Shown here piece after piece: positions 1 to 21,000 of a stretch of DNA of 64,000 nt. The stretch lies in the NCBI GenBank assembly GCA_030340625.1, contig JAOPHQ010005417.1, positions 55,001-119,000 of the forward strand, given 5' to 3'. The notes under the pieces were generated by a model. The model worked only from the letters and a program-made list of their open reading frames with translations, did no database searches and was not told where the DNA came from. Made by a program: the position numbers and the translations under genes. How positions within the stretch are numbered: the first letter of the stretch is position 1; each line of letters begins with the position of its first letter. The DNA is from Merluccius polli (lineage: Eukaryota > Chordata > Actinopteri > Gadiformes > Merlucciidae).

Positions 1-3000
1 TCATAGAAATGTTTGAAGAGGTTGTTTTCAGGAAAGCGCTGGCCTACCATGAAATCGCTGCATTTCCTGCGTCAGAATGCCGTAAAAAGCTATCTTGATC
101 CCCTTCCCGCTTGTATTGTTTTGTGCTGGCAAGCAGGTTGCCTGTGATTGATCGAAGCTGTGGTTGGCAGCACGTTGGTCTTGGGACAACAGGCCGGTCA
201 AATTCTTTAATGTACACTCTGTCTCCAGGGCAAAGCGGAATCCGAGGCGCAAAACAAACAGTTGTTGGGACAGAGAGCAAACGTTCGTGTCACGTCAACA
301 CTTTGGTCCCTGACCTCTGATAGGTCGCTACGCTAGCTAGCAGCACGCCATCATGGCATGCACAGTGAACTCACGAGCCGTGCAGGGTGCCAGGCTCCAT
401 GTACGAACTCTGAATCTGTTGAGTTACGGTGTGGTGAAACAAGTTAACTATGTACACAGAAGAATGGGTTCCTCGTAGCGAGGAGGAACCCATTCTTCTG
501 AGTACATAGGTAACAGGATAGAAACCAGGGAGGAACGATGACAATGCTCTATATCCCCACGTTTTTATTCTCATCAACTTGGTGAGCAGCCGGCTCATTA
601 GTCAATTCGTCTTCCGAGAGTTTGAGCATGTTGGCATGTTGGTATCGTTAACATAAACTGCCAAGAACAAGACCACAAGTGCTCTCTGAGTAATTATGGA
701 ACGGGTTAATACATGTTTCTGCCGCAGCACTGCAGTAACCTTAGACAAACTGATCAATATCTGTCATTTGGTCATGTGACATGCTGTTAGGAAGCAGGTA
801 GAAGGTGAAGCAGACTTTTTTTTAAATGCATGTAAAAGGTAAAAAGGTCAAGAGGTCAAAAGCTTAAAAGTAGCAGGTTTATCAGAGGGGGGTGAAATCC
901 ACATTATTGATTTACAAAAACAATGATGGACCCCATGATGGACACACTTTGACCTACATCTCATGGGACCTAGTTGTATTTGTTGTCGCTAAGCAGTCAG
1001 ATATAGATAACCAGTAAAGTGCACAAGAGCAGTTGCAGTTGTACCTAAAATTATTTCAACTACTAAATGTCTGAAGAAGAAAACCTCTCTCCCAACAATC
1101 AATTTAGGGATTATTTCCATTCTTAGTGAAACCAGTGAAAAAGTGACAGTGCACGACACGTTCAAGCCAGTATCATGGCCTTTGCAAAGAAGGTTCGGTT
1201 ATCTTAAGCAATACCTGCAGTATGTCCTCCAGCCAACATAAATTAACATTTTATATTTTTTCAGTTGAAATGAGCCGAAACTATGGAGCTAAATAATTAC
1301 AATGAGAACACTTGCTGGAACCATACCAAATATGGGGACTTCTGCCTCTATGGAAACTAACGTTGTTAATGTTGAGTCTTTTTCTTTCTGAAAACCTTTA
1401 TACAGACTTCCTATAGAGGTCGTGCTGTCACATGATCAACCCACTGGATGTGAATATTGCAAACATACCCCTACCATAGGAGGCTGACACAAATACCAAT
1501 TTACCATCTTCAATATTAAAAATGTAACGTTGGAACTCAATTTTAACGTTGGAAAATTGGAAAATCCATACTGGAAACAAGCTTCAGAACTGACAATTTG
1601 ACTAAAGTCATAACTTTTTGGAACGATTGATTGTACCCTGCTTTTTCTCACTATATATAAGTAATGTACTTCATCTCATCCCTTTTCCTCTCAAGTTTCC
1701 CAACAATCACATTCAATCAATATACTTCTGTTTTGTAAATACAACAAACAGCAACAGCGACATCAAGTTACGACGGAAGCATACGTGGGTTAAGTTATGT
1801 CGAGTCATGCCTGAATGCATTTTATTTTTACTCTCGCTAACATCTGCCAGGAGAGGTGTATTGAGAGGGAGAAAACACACACACACACAACCCCGTTGGA
1901 TGGGAACATTTTGTTCTTATGCACATATACTACAATACTACATTAAATGTTGTTGTTAAAAAGAAAAAGGTCACAGTAGAAGGTCACATTAGGAAAAAAT
2001 GTCTACTTGTAAATTTAATCGTTTTCATAATACATGATTTTATATTAATAACGTCCTTATGGTCTATCTTTTATTTTTCTCTTGCATGAGTGGCAAAAAT
2101 ACATTATTTCAAAAATAGCATAGTTTTGTAGCACATCAAACTCTTTAAAACTTCAACCTGAAAACACTTGCCAGCATCGATAGCAGCGGTGAGGCGGTAA
2201 CTGTGTGGATTAAAAATGCAAATACATTAGTGTTTAAATTGTAAATGGCCTGTTCCCTGTGGTCAGAGTGCATGTCAATAGAACATGCATGGGCCAAATG
2301 GCGAAACCTGCATTCAGCAAACAGTAACCCCCCCCCCCCACCCCTGGATAGAGCAGCATGGGACAGAGAGCAAGACAGGCTTAGGTTGAATAAGGCCAAA
2401 AGTCCCACCTCCAAAAGACATGTACATCTGTTCTCATCCTTCTGCAAGAGTCCTTCTTGCATCTGTGGAACTGAGGAGAAGTGTGGACATGGAGGCAGAC
2501 ATGTACACAGCATGGTGGTTACCCCTTTGCCCTCATTGGCTAAAGTGCCCCTCTGGCCAACAAAAACATTTTTTATATAACTTTTGTTTTACTTTTTCAC
2601 AATAATAGTTTTATTGTTGTAATTTTTACTACTGCGAATGCTGTTGCTTATATACATCTAAATATATTAGATCAAACTGAATCATTATAACAGTTCATTT
2701 TTGCTGGGGGGGGGTCTTCTTAATTTGCTCGAACCACTGCCTCTCATAATGTCTGTGCATGGCCCTGCTTGGAGGAGTTGGAGTTGAGTTGCTTTGTTGT
2801 GGAGCGTGGAGTTGCACACATGCCAGTATGATTTCCTTTAATGATTAATCAAGCAGCACACTCCAAGAATCTCCCAGTGTTTTCTTCAGAGTGATGACAA
2901 CTACACCATGCACACTAGTGTGTCAGGGCTTTCAGTATGCTAGGATTAGTGTTAATTACTAATATAATTAGGTTAGAATCACAACATGGTCAAGTCATCT

Positions 3001-3007
3001 GCATATA

Positions 3008-3049
<42 letters not shown>

Positions 3050-3131
3050 TCTGCTTGGGATGGATGTGTCTCCAATTTTCTCTTCCTCTCTCAGCTCTAA
3101 TGCATGTCTCTCTACCTCTCTCTCGCTCTAG
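1..3131. other. Noncoding, no recognised exon
   Basis: No exon of slc13a5 or any other gene could be recognised in this stretch. It is probably an upstream slc13a5 intron, because the first visible exon starts in the middle of the protein. It holds a strong hairpin (448-509), poly-C and poly-G runs near 2330 and 2706, and a (CT)n tract just before the exon at 3132. A minus-strand stretch at 44-280 weakly resembles the end of a retroelement integrase (a PGDRVYIKE-like motif); this is a weak impression only. Confidence 0.5.
448..509. repeat. Near-perfect 62-bp hairpin
   Basis: Arms of 27 bp (448-474 and 483-509) pair with one mismatch around an 8-nt centre. It could be a foldback remnant of a MITE or a miRNA-like hairpin; nothing else in the sequence decides between these. 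Confidence 0.6.
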
Positions 3132-9797
<6,666 letters not shown>

Positions 9798-9802
<5 letters not shown>

Positions 9803-9968
9803 CGGACATAGGACATAGTCTAGCGGACATAGGACATAGTCTAGCGGACATAGTACATAGTCTAGCGGACATAGGACATAGTCTAGCGGACATAGGACAT
9901 AGTCTAGCGGACATAGGACATAGTCTAGCGGACATAGGACATAGTCTAGCGGACATAGGACATAGTCT
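9798..9968 (+). repeat. 21-bp minisatellite starting at the slc13a5 stop codon
   Basis: About eight copies of tagcggacataggacatagt plus one base. The first copy contains the natural TAG stop (9800-9802). The unit is 21 bp, a multiple of three, and each copy repeats in-frame TAG codons, so changes in copy number do not affect the protein. Confidence 0.9.
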
Positions 9969-12517
<2,549 letters not shown>

Positions 12518-12773
12518 ATGGCAGGCGTTATGGAGACAGGTTTGTGGCATTTCCTTTTCTTTGTACAATAACGCCAACAGTAGCCGTATTGTCTATTCGT
12601 CGCTGTGTTACTGACGTACGTCTCCACAGAGGAGCAGTCCAGGAACCGCTTCCAGTCCGAGCTGGAGTTCATCCAGTGTCTGGCCAATCCCAACTATCTC
12701 AACTGTGAGTGGTGACTTTTAATGTTGTTGAACACGCACACAAACACGCACACTGTAGTGTATGCAATATAGA

Positions 12774-12814
<41 letters not shown>

Positions 12815-12846
12815 GTATATATAAATAAGGTAGATGGGTATATTTG

Positions 12847-12913
<67 letters not shown>

Positions 12914-12955
12914 GATGTATAGCTATATAAGGTAGAAGGGTATCTGCTGTTTGCT

Positions 12956-12986
<31 letters not shown>

Positions 12987-13070
12987 GATGTATAGATATA
13001 TATGGTAGAAGGGTATCTGCTGTTTGCTGAATGTGTGTGTGTTTGTGTATAGATGTATAAGGGGTATTTG

Positions 13071-13129
<59 letters not shown>

Positions 13130-13173
13130 GATGTATAGATGTATAAGGTAGAAGGGTATCTGCTGTTTGCTGA

Positions 13174-13222
<49 letters not shown>

Positions 13223-13258
13223 GATGTATAAGGTAGAAGGGTATCTGCTGTTTGCTGA

Positions 13259-13291
<33 letters not shown>

Positions 13292-14115
13292 GATGTATAA
13301 GGTAGAAGGGTATCTGCTGTTTGCTGAATGTGTGTGTGTTTGTGTATAGATATATAAGGTAGAAGGGTATCTGCTGTTTGCTGATTTATATCTGCCCACA
13401 GTTCTGGCCCAGCGGGGGTACCTGCGGGAGAAACCCTTCGTCAACTACTTGAAGTACCTGCTGTATTGGAAGGAGCCGGACTACGCCAAGTTCCTCAAGT
13501 AGGCCTCCTTCATTTAACTTAATCATTTAACAATTGTTTGCTCTAAAGGGGAACCATGATGCTCACTGTTTTCTAATATTTAGAGAGTATTGCTTCATAC
13601 GCATGTTGTGAAAAAACAGGATTTCCGTTCTCCATTGGTCAGTAAATGACATCAGTGTTCCAACTTTTCTGCAAATGTTTCTTTCATATTAGACAATAGC
13701 CTAGCGTAACGTTTCGCCCTTATAGCGAACATAATTGCGCTGGTATGATGTCACAGAAATGACATGAGTAAAAATAAAGCAGAGGGTTATCAAAAAAAAA
13801 CAAAGCACAAGTCATGATATTCTTGTTGTTAATAATACTCCCTGGTGATAAACAACATCCACCACCGAATCTTGTCCCTCCCCCTTGTTACCCAGGTATC
13901 CCCACTGCCTGCACATGTTGGAGCTGCTGCAGTACGAGCACTTCCGCAAGGAGCTGGTGAACGCCCAGTGTGCCAAGTTCATTGACGAGCAGCAGCTCCT
14001 GCACTGGCAGCACTACTCCAGGAAGCGCACGCGGCTGCAGCAGGCGCTGGCCGAGCAGCAGCCCACGCAGCAGCAGCAGCAGCCACCCCCGCACGGCAAC
14101 GCAGTCACCAAGTGA
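12518..14115 (+). CDS. med31: med31, Mediator complex subunit 31
   Basis: Four coding exons: 12518-12539 (MAGVMET), 12630-12704, 13402-13498 and 13896-14115 (stop TGA 14113-14115). All have GT/AG borders and consistent phases, giving 137 residues, close to the usual 131 or so. The protein is almost unchanged across vertebrates. Readable blocks are ELEFIQCLANPNYLNFLAQR, NYLKYLLYWKEPDYAKFLK and MLELLQYEHFRKELVNAQCA, with a Gln-rich tail. MED31 (Soh1) is a small all-helical subunit of the middle module of Mediator, which links activators to RNA polymerase II. The start was chosen because METEEQ matches the conserved N-terminus and is followed by a good donor. The gene lies in the same orientation as slc13a5. 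Intron 2 is a dense TG-rich satellite. A likely poly(A) signal AATAAA lies at 14588-14593. Confidence 0.97.
12775..13383. repeat. Composite satellite of TG runs and a fixed spacer, med31 intron 2
   Basis: About seven blocks, each a variable (TG)n run followed by a spacer of roughly 40 bp (core ggtagaagggtatctgctgt). The run lengths differ a lot but the spacer is well kept, so the unit has been amplified as a whole. The array fills nearly all of the intron up to the acceptor at 13400-13401. Confidence 0.88.
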
Positions 14116-14187
<72 letters not shown>

Positions 14188-15780
14188 TGTTGAACACGAG
14201 TGTCTGCAGGGTGGTGGTGGGGGGGACACATGTACATATGTAAAGATTTGGTTATCCTTATGAAAACATGTGCTTGCATTCACAGGTCAACTGGTATATG
14301 TTTTTGACCATGAATGGTAATTAATTTTTGTTTTTGTTCAGTGTTGGAAGAATTATGCAGTGATGACGAAACCACAAATACATCTTGTGCTTGAGAGAAA
14401 TCAGTTTTGGTGAAATCTTAACGTGAATTTCAAAGAAGCACAGATGAGAGAATGGCTAGATCAGTGTACATAAATAATGCAAATAAATATAATAGGCGAG
14501 TTAGTGTCTTTGCAAGTAAAATATATAGGAGTCTACTCTCTGCATCCTAGATCAATGTTTTTTGTTGTATTTTCTGTTTTAGTTTTTAATAAAACTTATC
14601 ACTTTGTATGTGTGATGCTCATGTTTTAATAATAATTAATTGCATTTATATAGCGCTTTTCAAGACACCCAAAGTGCGTGTGCGTGCGAGAGCACATGGG
14701 ATAGGTGAAGTTTGGTTGGGTCCGGCCCACAGAGCGTTTGCTCAGCTATAATCTGGCCCCCCAATTTAATTGCTGACCCCTACTATAGCCTATTGTGTCC
14801 CACTGGTCGCTAACACTATGGACACTGAAGCTTGTGGTCCTCAGCCTCCAGACCATTTGTTCAGTACTCTGTTAACTATCTGTCCATGCATGTTTTGTGT
14901 AATTGTATGAAATTAATTTGTAAGTTAATTTTATCCTATTAAAATATAACCATTCCACTGAAAGTTCAAGATATTTTGTTATTTTTTAAACTGAACTTTC
15001 GTTGACATGGTTGTCTACATTTAGACGAGACTTGAGGCTTGACAATGACAGACTTGACTCGGTAGCCTATTGTGTTGTGTCTCAAGACTTGAAGGCAACA
15101 CAATCACCATAACCAAAATACTTTCACAAAAAGTACGCCATTTACTATGAAAAAAACAAAACGAACAAAGGAATTGGCCAACTGAACTCTTCACTCATCA
15201 ACCATCATCCCTCCAAGAGTCCAACCTCACCAGGTGGTCAATTGTGGCCTAGATAGGTCAATTACAAGAGGACACATTAACAGCTGTATTAATATAAAGT
15301 TAACATGCGTATTTGTATGTATGGGCGGTAAGGTTAACAATATAACCTGCATGCTGTTAGTAGGCCTACAGTAAAAGTGGGATATCAATGGAGACCATAA
15401 AAACGCCTTCTGTACTCAACAGACATGTGAACATACCTCTGGCCCCATCACTTCAATGATGAAGTCAGTATTTCTTAATAAGAAATGCGTTAAAATGCGG
15501 TTACCAATAACGACCAAATGTGACCAATAACTTCACATTTATTTCGCAATCCCAACGACCAAACAGCCTTAAAAACGGCACCCGAAATAAAAGCGACGTC
15601 GTGGCCGCCCAGCAGGGGCGTGAGGCCGGCCTGCCTCCAGAGCAAGGCCGCCTCAGCGCCCCCTGGCGGCCAGTGGTCCGCATGGCGGCCACATGGACTA
15701 TGATGGTGCCGGTGGAGAGACAGGGCTGCCGAGATACATAAGAGTTGTTATCTCTCCAACTATCTATCACACAAACTTCA
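14116..15780. other. med31 3' UTR and intergenic sequence
   Basis: A (TG)n tract starts right after the med31 stop (14118-14190). Near 14630-14680 there is a fragment of a common fish repeat (tgcatttatatagcgctttt). The rest shows no gene; a GC-rich patch lies at 15590-15720. Confidence 0.55.
15654..15672. promoter_or_regulatory. Strong CTCF-like motif
   Basis: The sequence cagcgccccctggcggcca differs from the CTCF consensus tagcgccccctggtggcca at two positions. It lies between med31 and the fmo gene and could be a domain-boundary site. This is motif evidence only. Confidence 0.5.
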
Positions 15781-15849
15781 AACAGCAGTACAACTATACC
15801 AGTACAGTCGAGGCCTAGCCGTCAACAGAGTATATAATTCACAAGGCAA

Positions 15850-16215
15850 AGCCACTGGTCCGGACCCACAAGGACCACTGAGACACTGGTCTGGACCCAC
15901 AAGGACCACTGAGCCACTGGTCCGGACCCACAAGGACCACTGAGCCACTGGTTTGGACCCACAAGGACTACTGAACCACTGCTCCGGACCCACAAGGACC
16001 ACTGAACCACTGGTCCAGACAAGGACCACTGAACCACTGGCCCAGACCCACATGGACCACTGAGCCACTGGTCCAGACCCACAAGGACCACTGAACCACC
16101 GGTCCGGACCCACAAGGACCACTGAGCCACTGGTCCAGACCCACAAGGACCACTGGTCCGGACCCACCAGGACCACTGGCGCAACCCGGTCCGGACCACA
16201 AGGACCACTGGCGCA
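15850..16215. repeat. 31-bp minisatellite
   Basis: About a dozen imperfect copies of a 31-bp unit containing gacccacaaggaccactg. Long open frames on the minus strand across it are by-products of the repeat and not genes. Confidence 0.9.
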
Positions 16216-16606
16216 ACCGGTCCGGACCTAGGTCCTGGTCTAGTGGTAGTAACCAGGGGTCCGTGTTGGCGACCCTAGTGTCCGTGGACAGACCGCCGAA
16301 GTGGGTCCAGCCCCCCCTGGACCCGCCGTGACGTCCGATAGCAGAAGAGGCTAATTATGCTAATTGTGACGGATGGGTGAACCGGACGGAGCGACGCGAT
16401 AAGTTTGGGTCTAAAGTTTTGTGGACCCGCGTGAGTACCCGGGTCGTTTAAATGCCCAGCCTCGACCCTGTGCACCTGTTACCCAGTCCGTCCGACTGGA
16501 CTCTGTGTGTCGAACTGGAAGACCAGTTGAGCGAATGACGCGTGAACGCGCATTTTAATGACCGTGAACGCGCATTTTAATGTCGTCCGGTTTGGCCGCG
16601 TTAAAG

Positions 16607-16638
16607 ATCTACCTGGCGCGTTAACGCGCCAGGTAGAT
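16607..16638. repeat. Perfect 32-bp palindrome
   Basis: Sixteen-base arms (atctacctggcgcgtt and its complement) meet at GTTAAC. Just upstream, gtgaacgcgcattttaatg occurs twice (about 16542-16582). Confidence 0.9.
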
Positions 16639-16654
16639 GTTTATTAGAGGTTTT

Positions 16655-17230
16655 TAGAACCGTTTGGAAGGGCTTCTAGATACACTGCAAAGGGAATTGA
16701 AAGTCTTAAAGAAATGGTTTGATATTAACAAGTTAATGTTGAAAGTCTTAAAGAAATGGTTTGATATTAACAAGTTAATGTTGAAAGTCTTAAAGAAATG
16801 GTTTGATATTAACAAGTTAATGTTGAAAGTCTTAAAGAAATGGTTTGATATTAACAAGTTAATGTTGAAAGTCTTAAAGAAATTGTTTGATATTAACAAG
16901 TTAATGTTGAAAGTCTTAAAGAAATGGTTTGATATTAACAAGTTGTCTTTGAATTGAGATAAAACAAAGTTGTTTATAATGTTCGGTCGGCAGATCAGTA
17001 GTCATGTTAAAATTATGATCAATGATGTTGAAATAGAAAAGAGTGAATGAAAATACATTTCTGGGCGTGATAACTGATCATATAGCCACAGATAAAATAG
17101 CAAAAATGTGGCAAGAATAGCAAAAATAATAAAATATACATAATAAAAAATAAAACACTTGCAGCAGTTCCAGAGAATGTAAACATGTGGAATATAGCCT
17201 AGCTCTGGTGGATTATATACAATGAGACAG
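16655..17230 (+). pseudogene. Decayed LINE reverse-transcriptase piece with 42-bp tandem repeat
   Basis: The frame reads LQRELK, then five full copies of a 14-residue unit (KVLKKWFDINKLML) and a final copy ending INKLSLN. LQRELK..WF..NKLSLN is typical of the region after the YADD box in L2/CR1-like reverse transcriptases. Beyond 16957 the frame is broken by stops, though LINE-like residues continue. The 42-bp repeat (about 16697-16945) grew in frame inside a dead LINE copy. It is not a host gene. Confidence 0.7.
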
Positions 17231-17746
17231 TATGAATGGACAATGATGAAGAGAAATATTAACATTGACATTGACATTTGAAATGTCACTGACCATTTCT
17301 ATTAATATTATATAATACATGATGACTGGTAATACATACACAGGATACTGTGTATGTGTTGTGGGGCGGGCAGCACTAGCTGTTGAACTTGCACGTAGGC
17401 CTACTGTAACGGACTGACAGAGAACTGACGCCATGTTGCAAAAAGTATCAAAACTCGAAAGCTTAGAAACATTTACACGTATCAAAGGAGCCGATACTGT
17501 GAACAGAGTTGGTCCGACATAGTGCGTTGCTTATCAGTTAGGTTACAAATCATTTCCCTGTCGACGACTTAAGGGCAAGGGTCAAACCACCAGGCAGACA
17601 GTACCTCGGGGGCCCTTCGCTGATTTGCTTACTAGGGGGAAAAAATGGACGCTTGTGGTAAACATTGCATCGTAGAGTATTTACATGAATTATTTCTATC
17701 CTATGGTGTAGTTCAGAGTAATTCATGGCCATGTTCTCCTGCCCAG

Positions 17747-17983
17747 ATGTCTCTGTCTCTGCCCTCAGTCGGCATGTCTCCGCTCCGCGTGGCGGTGGTG
17801 GGCGCGGGCGCGGCCGGCCTGTGCGCGGCGCGACACGTCCTGGCCCGACCGGCCGCCTACGCGCCGCCCGTCGTGTACGAGCTCACGGAGAACGTCGGCG
17901 GAACCTGGTGCTACGATGAGCGGGTCGGTTGCTACGACAACGGGCAGCCCATCCCCAGTAGTATGTACAAGAACCTCAGGTAA

Positions 17984-18048
<65 letters not shown>

Positions 18049-21000
18049 AGCTAGGTCTAACCTACTTCATCTTTATAAAAAAATATTGTACTATGAGGCC
18101 TTAAGCTGTTTGGTTGTTATTGTTATTTATATTATTTTTAATATTAGAAAATATATAATTTGTAATATTTAATAATATTTCAACTGTCGTGGAAAATTAA
18201 TCCTAATAATAAAATAACAAATGATTACATTACATTTTGTACTTTATTAAATTAAATATTTGTATAAATGATCTCTTCCTATATTGAAACCTGTGTTAGT
18301 ATTTATATCACCACTGTAGACATCTGATGCTGCCGCTTCCATCCATCCATCTTCTTCCGCTTATCCGGGGTCGGGTCGCGGGGGCAGCAGCCTAAGCAGG
18401 GAAGCCCAGACTTCCCTTTCCCCAGCTACTTCGGCCAGCTCTTCCTGGGGGATCCCGAGGCGTTCCCAGGCCAGCCGAGAGACATAGTCTCTCCAGCGTG
18501 TCCTGGGTCTTCCCCGGGGTCTCCTACCAGTGGGACGTGCCCTGAACACCTCACCAGGGAGGCGTCCGGGAGGCATCCTAACTAGATGCCCGAGCCACCT
18601 CATCTGGCTCCTCTCAACGCGGAGGAGTAGCGGGTCTACTCCGAGCTCCTCCCGGATGACCGAGCTTCTCACCCTATCTCTAAGGGAGAGCCCAGCCACC
18701 CTGCGGAGGAAGCTCATTTCGGCCGCTTGTACTCGCGATCTCGTTCTTTCGGTCATTACCCAAAGCTCATGACCATAGGTGAGGGCAGGAACGTAGATCG
18801 ACTGGTAAATCGAGAGCTTTGCCTTTTGGCTCAGCTCCCTCTTCACCACGACGGATCCGTGCAGAGTCCGCATTACTGCAGGCGCCGCACCGATCCGCCT
18901 GTCGATCTCCCGCTCCATCCTCCCCTCACTCGTGAACAAGACCCCGAGGTACTTGAACTTCTCCACTTGGGGCAGGATCTCATCCCCGACCCGGAGGGTG
19001 CACTCCACCCTTTTCCGGTTGAGGACCATGGACTCGGACTTGGAGGTGCTGATTCTCATCCCGACCGCTTCACACTCGGCTGCGAACCTGTCCAGCGAGA
19101 GTTGGAGGTCACGGTCTGATGAAGCCATCAGGACCACATCATCCGCAAAAAGCAGAGACCCAATCCTGAGGTCACCAAACCGGACCCCCTCAACTCTAGG
19201 CTGTGCCTAGAAATCCTGTCCATAAAAATTATGAACAGGATCGGTGACAAAGGGCAGCCCTGGCGGAGTCCAACCCTCACTGGAAACAAGTCCGACTTAT
19301 TACCGGCAATGCGGACCAAGCTCTGACACCGGTCATACAGGGAACGGACAGCCCGTATTAGGGGGTCCGATACCCCATACTCCCGGAGAACCCCCCACAG
19401 GACTCCCCGAGGGACACGGTCGAATGCCTTCTCCAAGTCCACAAAGCACATGTGGACTGGTTGGGCAAACTCCCATGCACCCTCAAGGATCCTGCAGAGG
19501 GTGTAGAGCTGGTCCACTGTTCCACGGCCTGGACGAAAACCACATTGCTCCTCCTGAATCCGAGGTTCGACTATCCGACGGACCCTCCTCTACAGCACCC
19601 CTGAATAGACCTTACCAGGGAGGCTGAGGAGTGTGATCCCCCTGTAGTTGGAACACACCCTCCGGTCCCCCTTCTTAAAAAGAGGGACCACCACCCCAGT
19701 CTGCCAATCCAGGGGCACTGCCGCTTCCCTAGGTTCTATATGTATAGCTCATATCGTTTCTCTTTATACTATCGATCTACATTACGCTCCTCTCATCAAT
19801 GGAGGTATGATTTGATTTGGTTGTGTTTCTCCATCAGGACAAACCTGCCCAAGGAGATCATGATGTTCCCAGACTTCCCCTTTGACCATCAGCTGCCCAG
19901 CTTCCTGTCCCACCAGGAAGTGCAGCGGTACTTGGAGCGCTACTGCCGGAGCCACCAGGTTACACCTCACATCAGGGTGGGTGATCCTTGGGGCCTCCGC
20001 CCAACACTAGTCCTGACTGGTGGTCCTAGCTCAACTGGTAGAGCATGGCATTAACGTTGCCATGGTAAGGGGTTTGATTCCCACTGGGACCACCCATGCT
20101 AAAAATGTATGCACACCAGTCACGGTACTATAAGACACTTTGGATAAAAACGCCTACCAAATTGCATATAATATGATTATATTAATATAGTCGACCCACT
20201 ACTTCTCCAATGGTATAACCCAACTAACCCAATATCAAGATTCTGTTTAAATGTGTATTTTTTGGTTGTTTTCAGATAATTCTCGAGAACTAGCTTGAAG
20301 CATTATTCACCCAGTACAAGATGATTTAGCAATACAGCACTGCAGTGCAAACCATATGGTTTGGACATAATGTCTTGTAATAATCTACTGTTCTTTTTTC
20401 ACCACAAACTGTTATCAGTTTTATGGTGATATCTGTGGTATATCTGCAGACCCTTTCAACATATACTGTCCACGGTTTGTCAGTTTAGCACCGTGGTGGA
20501 GGAGGTCAACCCTGTCACGTTGGAGACAGAGGGGGCGGGGCCTAAGACTGTCTGGGAGGTGACGTCATCAGATATTAAAGGGGCGAAGAAAATGGAAACC
20601 TTTGACTCAGTGTTTGTGTGCAGTGGGTAAGACAAATAGTGTGTCAAAGTATAATGAAATACAACTGTAATCAGTGTGTGTAGTGAACTGTGAATTGATT
20701 AAGCCAAAAGTTGAAATGCTGTTTTATTGTCATTCCCTCAAGGCACTATTCAGACCCTTGCCTTCCAGACATCCCTGGAATGGACCACTATAAAGGTGAA
20801 TCATCTACATTTTCACGCACACACAAAATGGCTTCTGTCCCTGCACTAAACCCATATTCTCCGGATAATTCCACACACTGCAGCTATGGTCCCAGCCAAG
20901 TGGAAAAGATATCATGAAACATTTTTATACGATGAGAATATATAATAATAAAACATTAAAATAAAAAAAATATGCACCACAATGGAACATGTGTCCGACC

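Noticed and set aside
44..280. Integrase-end-like minus-strand stretch
   Set aside because: Only a short PGDRVYIKE-like motif; too little to call an element.
330..365. miR-15/16-like seed tagcagcacg near 336
   Set aside because: No complementary arm to form a precursor hairpin; only ten bases match.
12923..13444. Minus-strand frame rich in Thr-His and SANSRYPSTLYIY repeats
   Set aside because: By-product of the TG/spacer satellite in med31 intron 2.
15778..16216. Overlapping minus-strand frames rich in SGPCGSGPV
   Set aside because: Created by the 31-bp minisatellite; no start context or homologue recognised.
20022..20092. tRNA-Val (AAC) gene
   Set aside because: Good cloverleaf, but altered B box (ggtttgattcc) and a SINE tail directly attached; treated as a SINE head.
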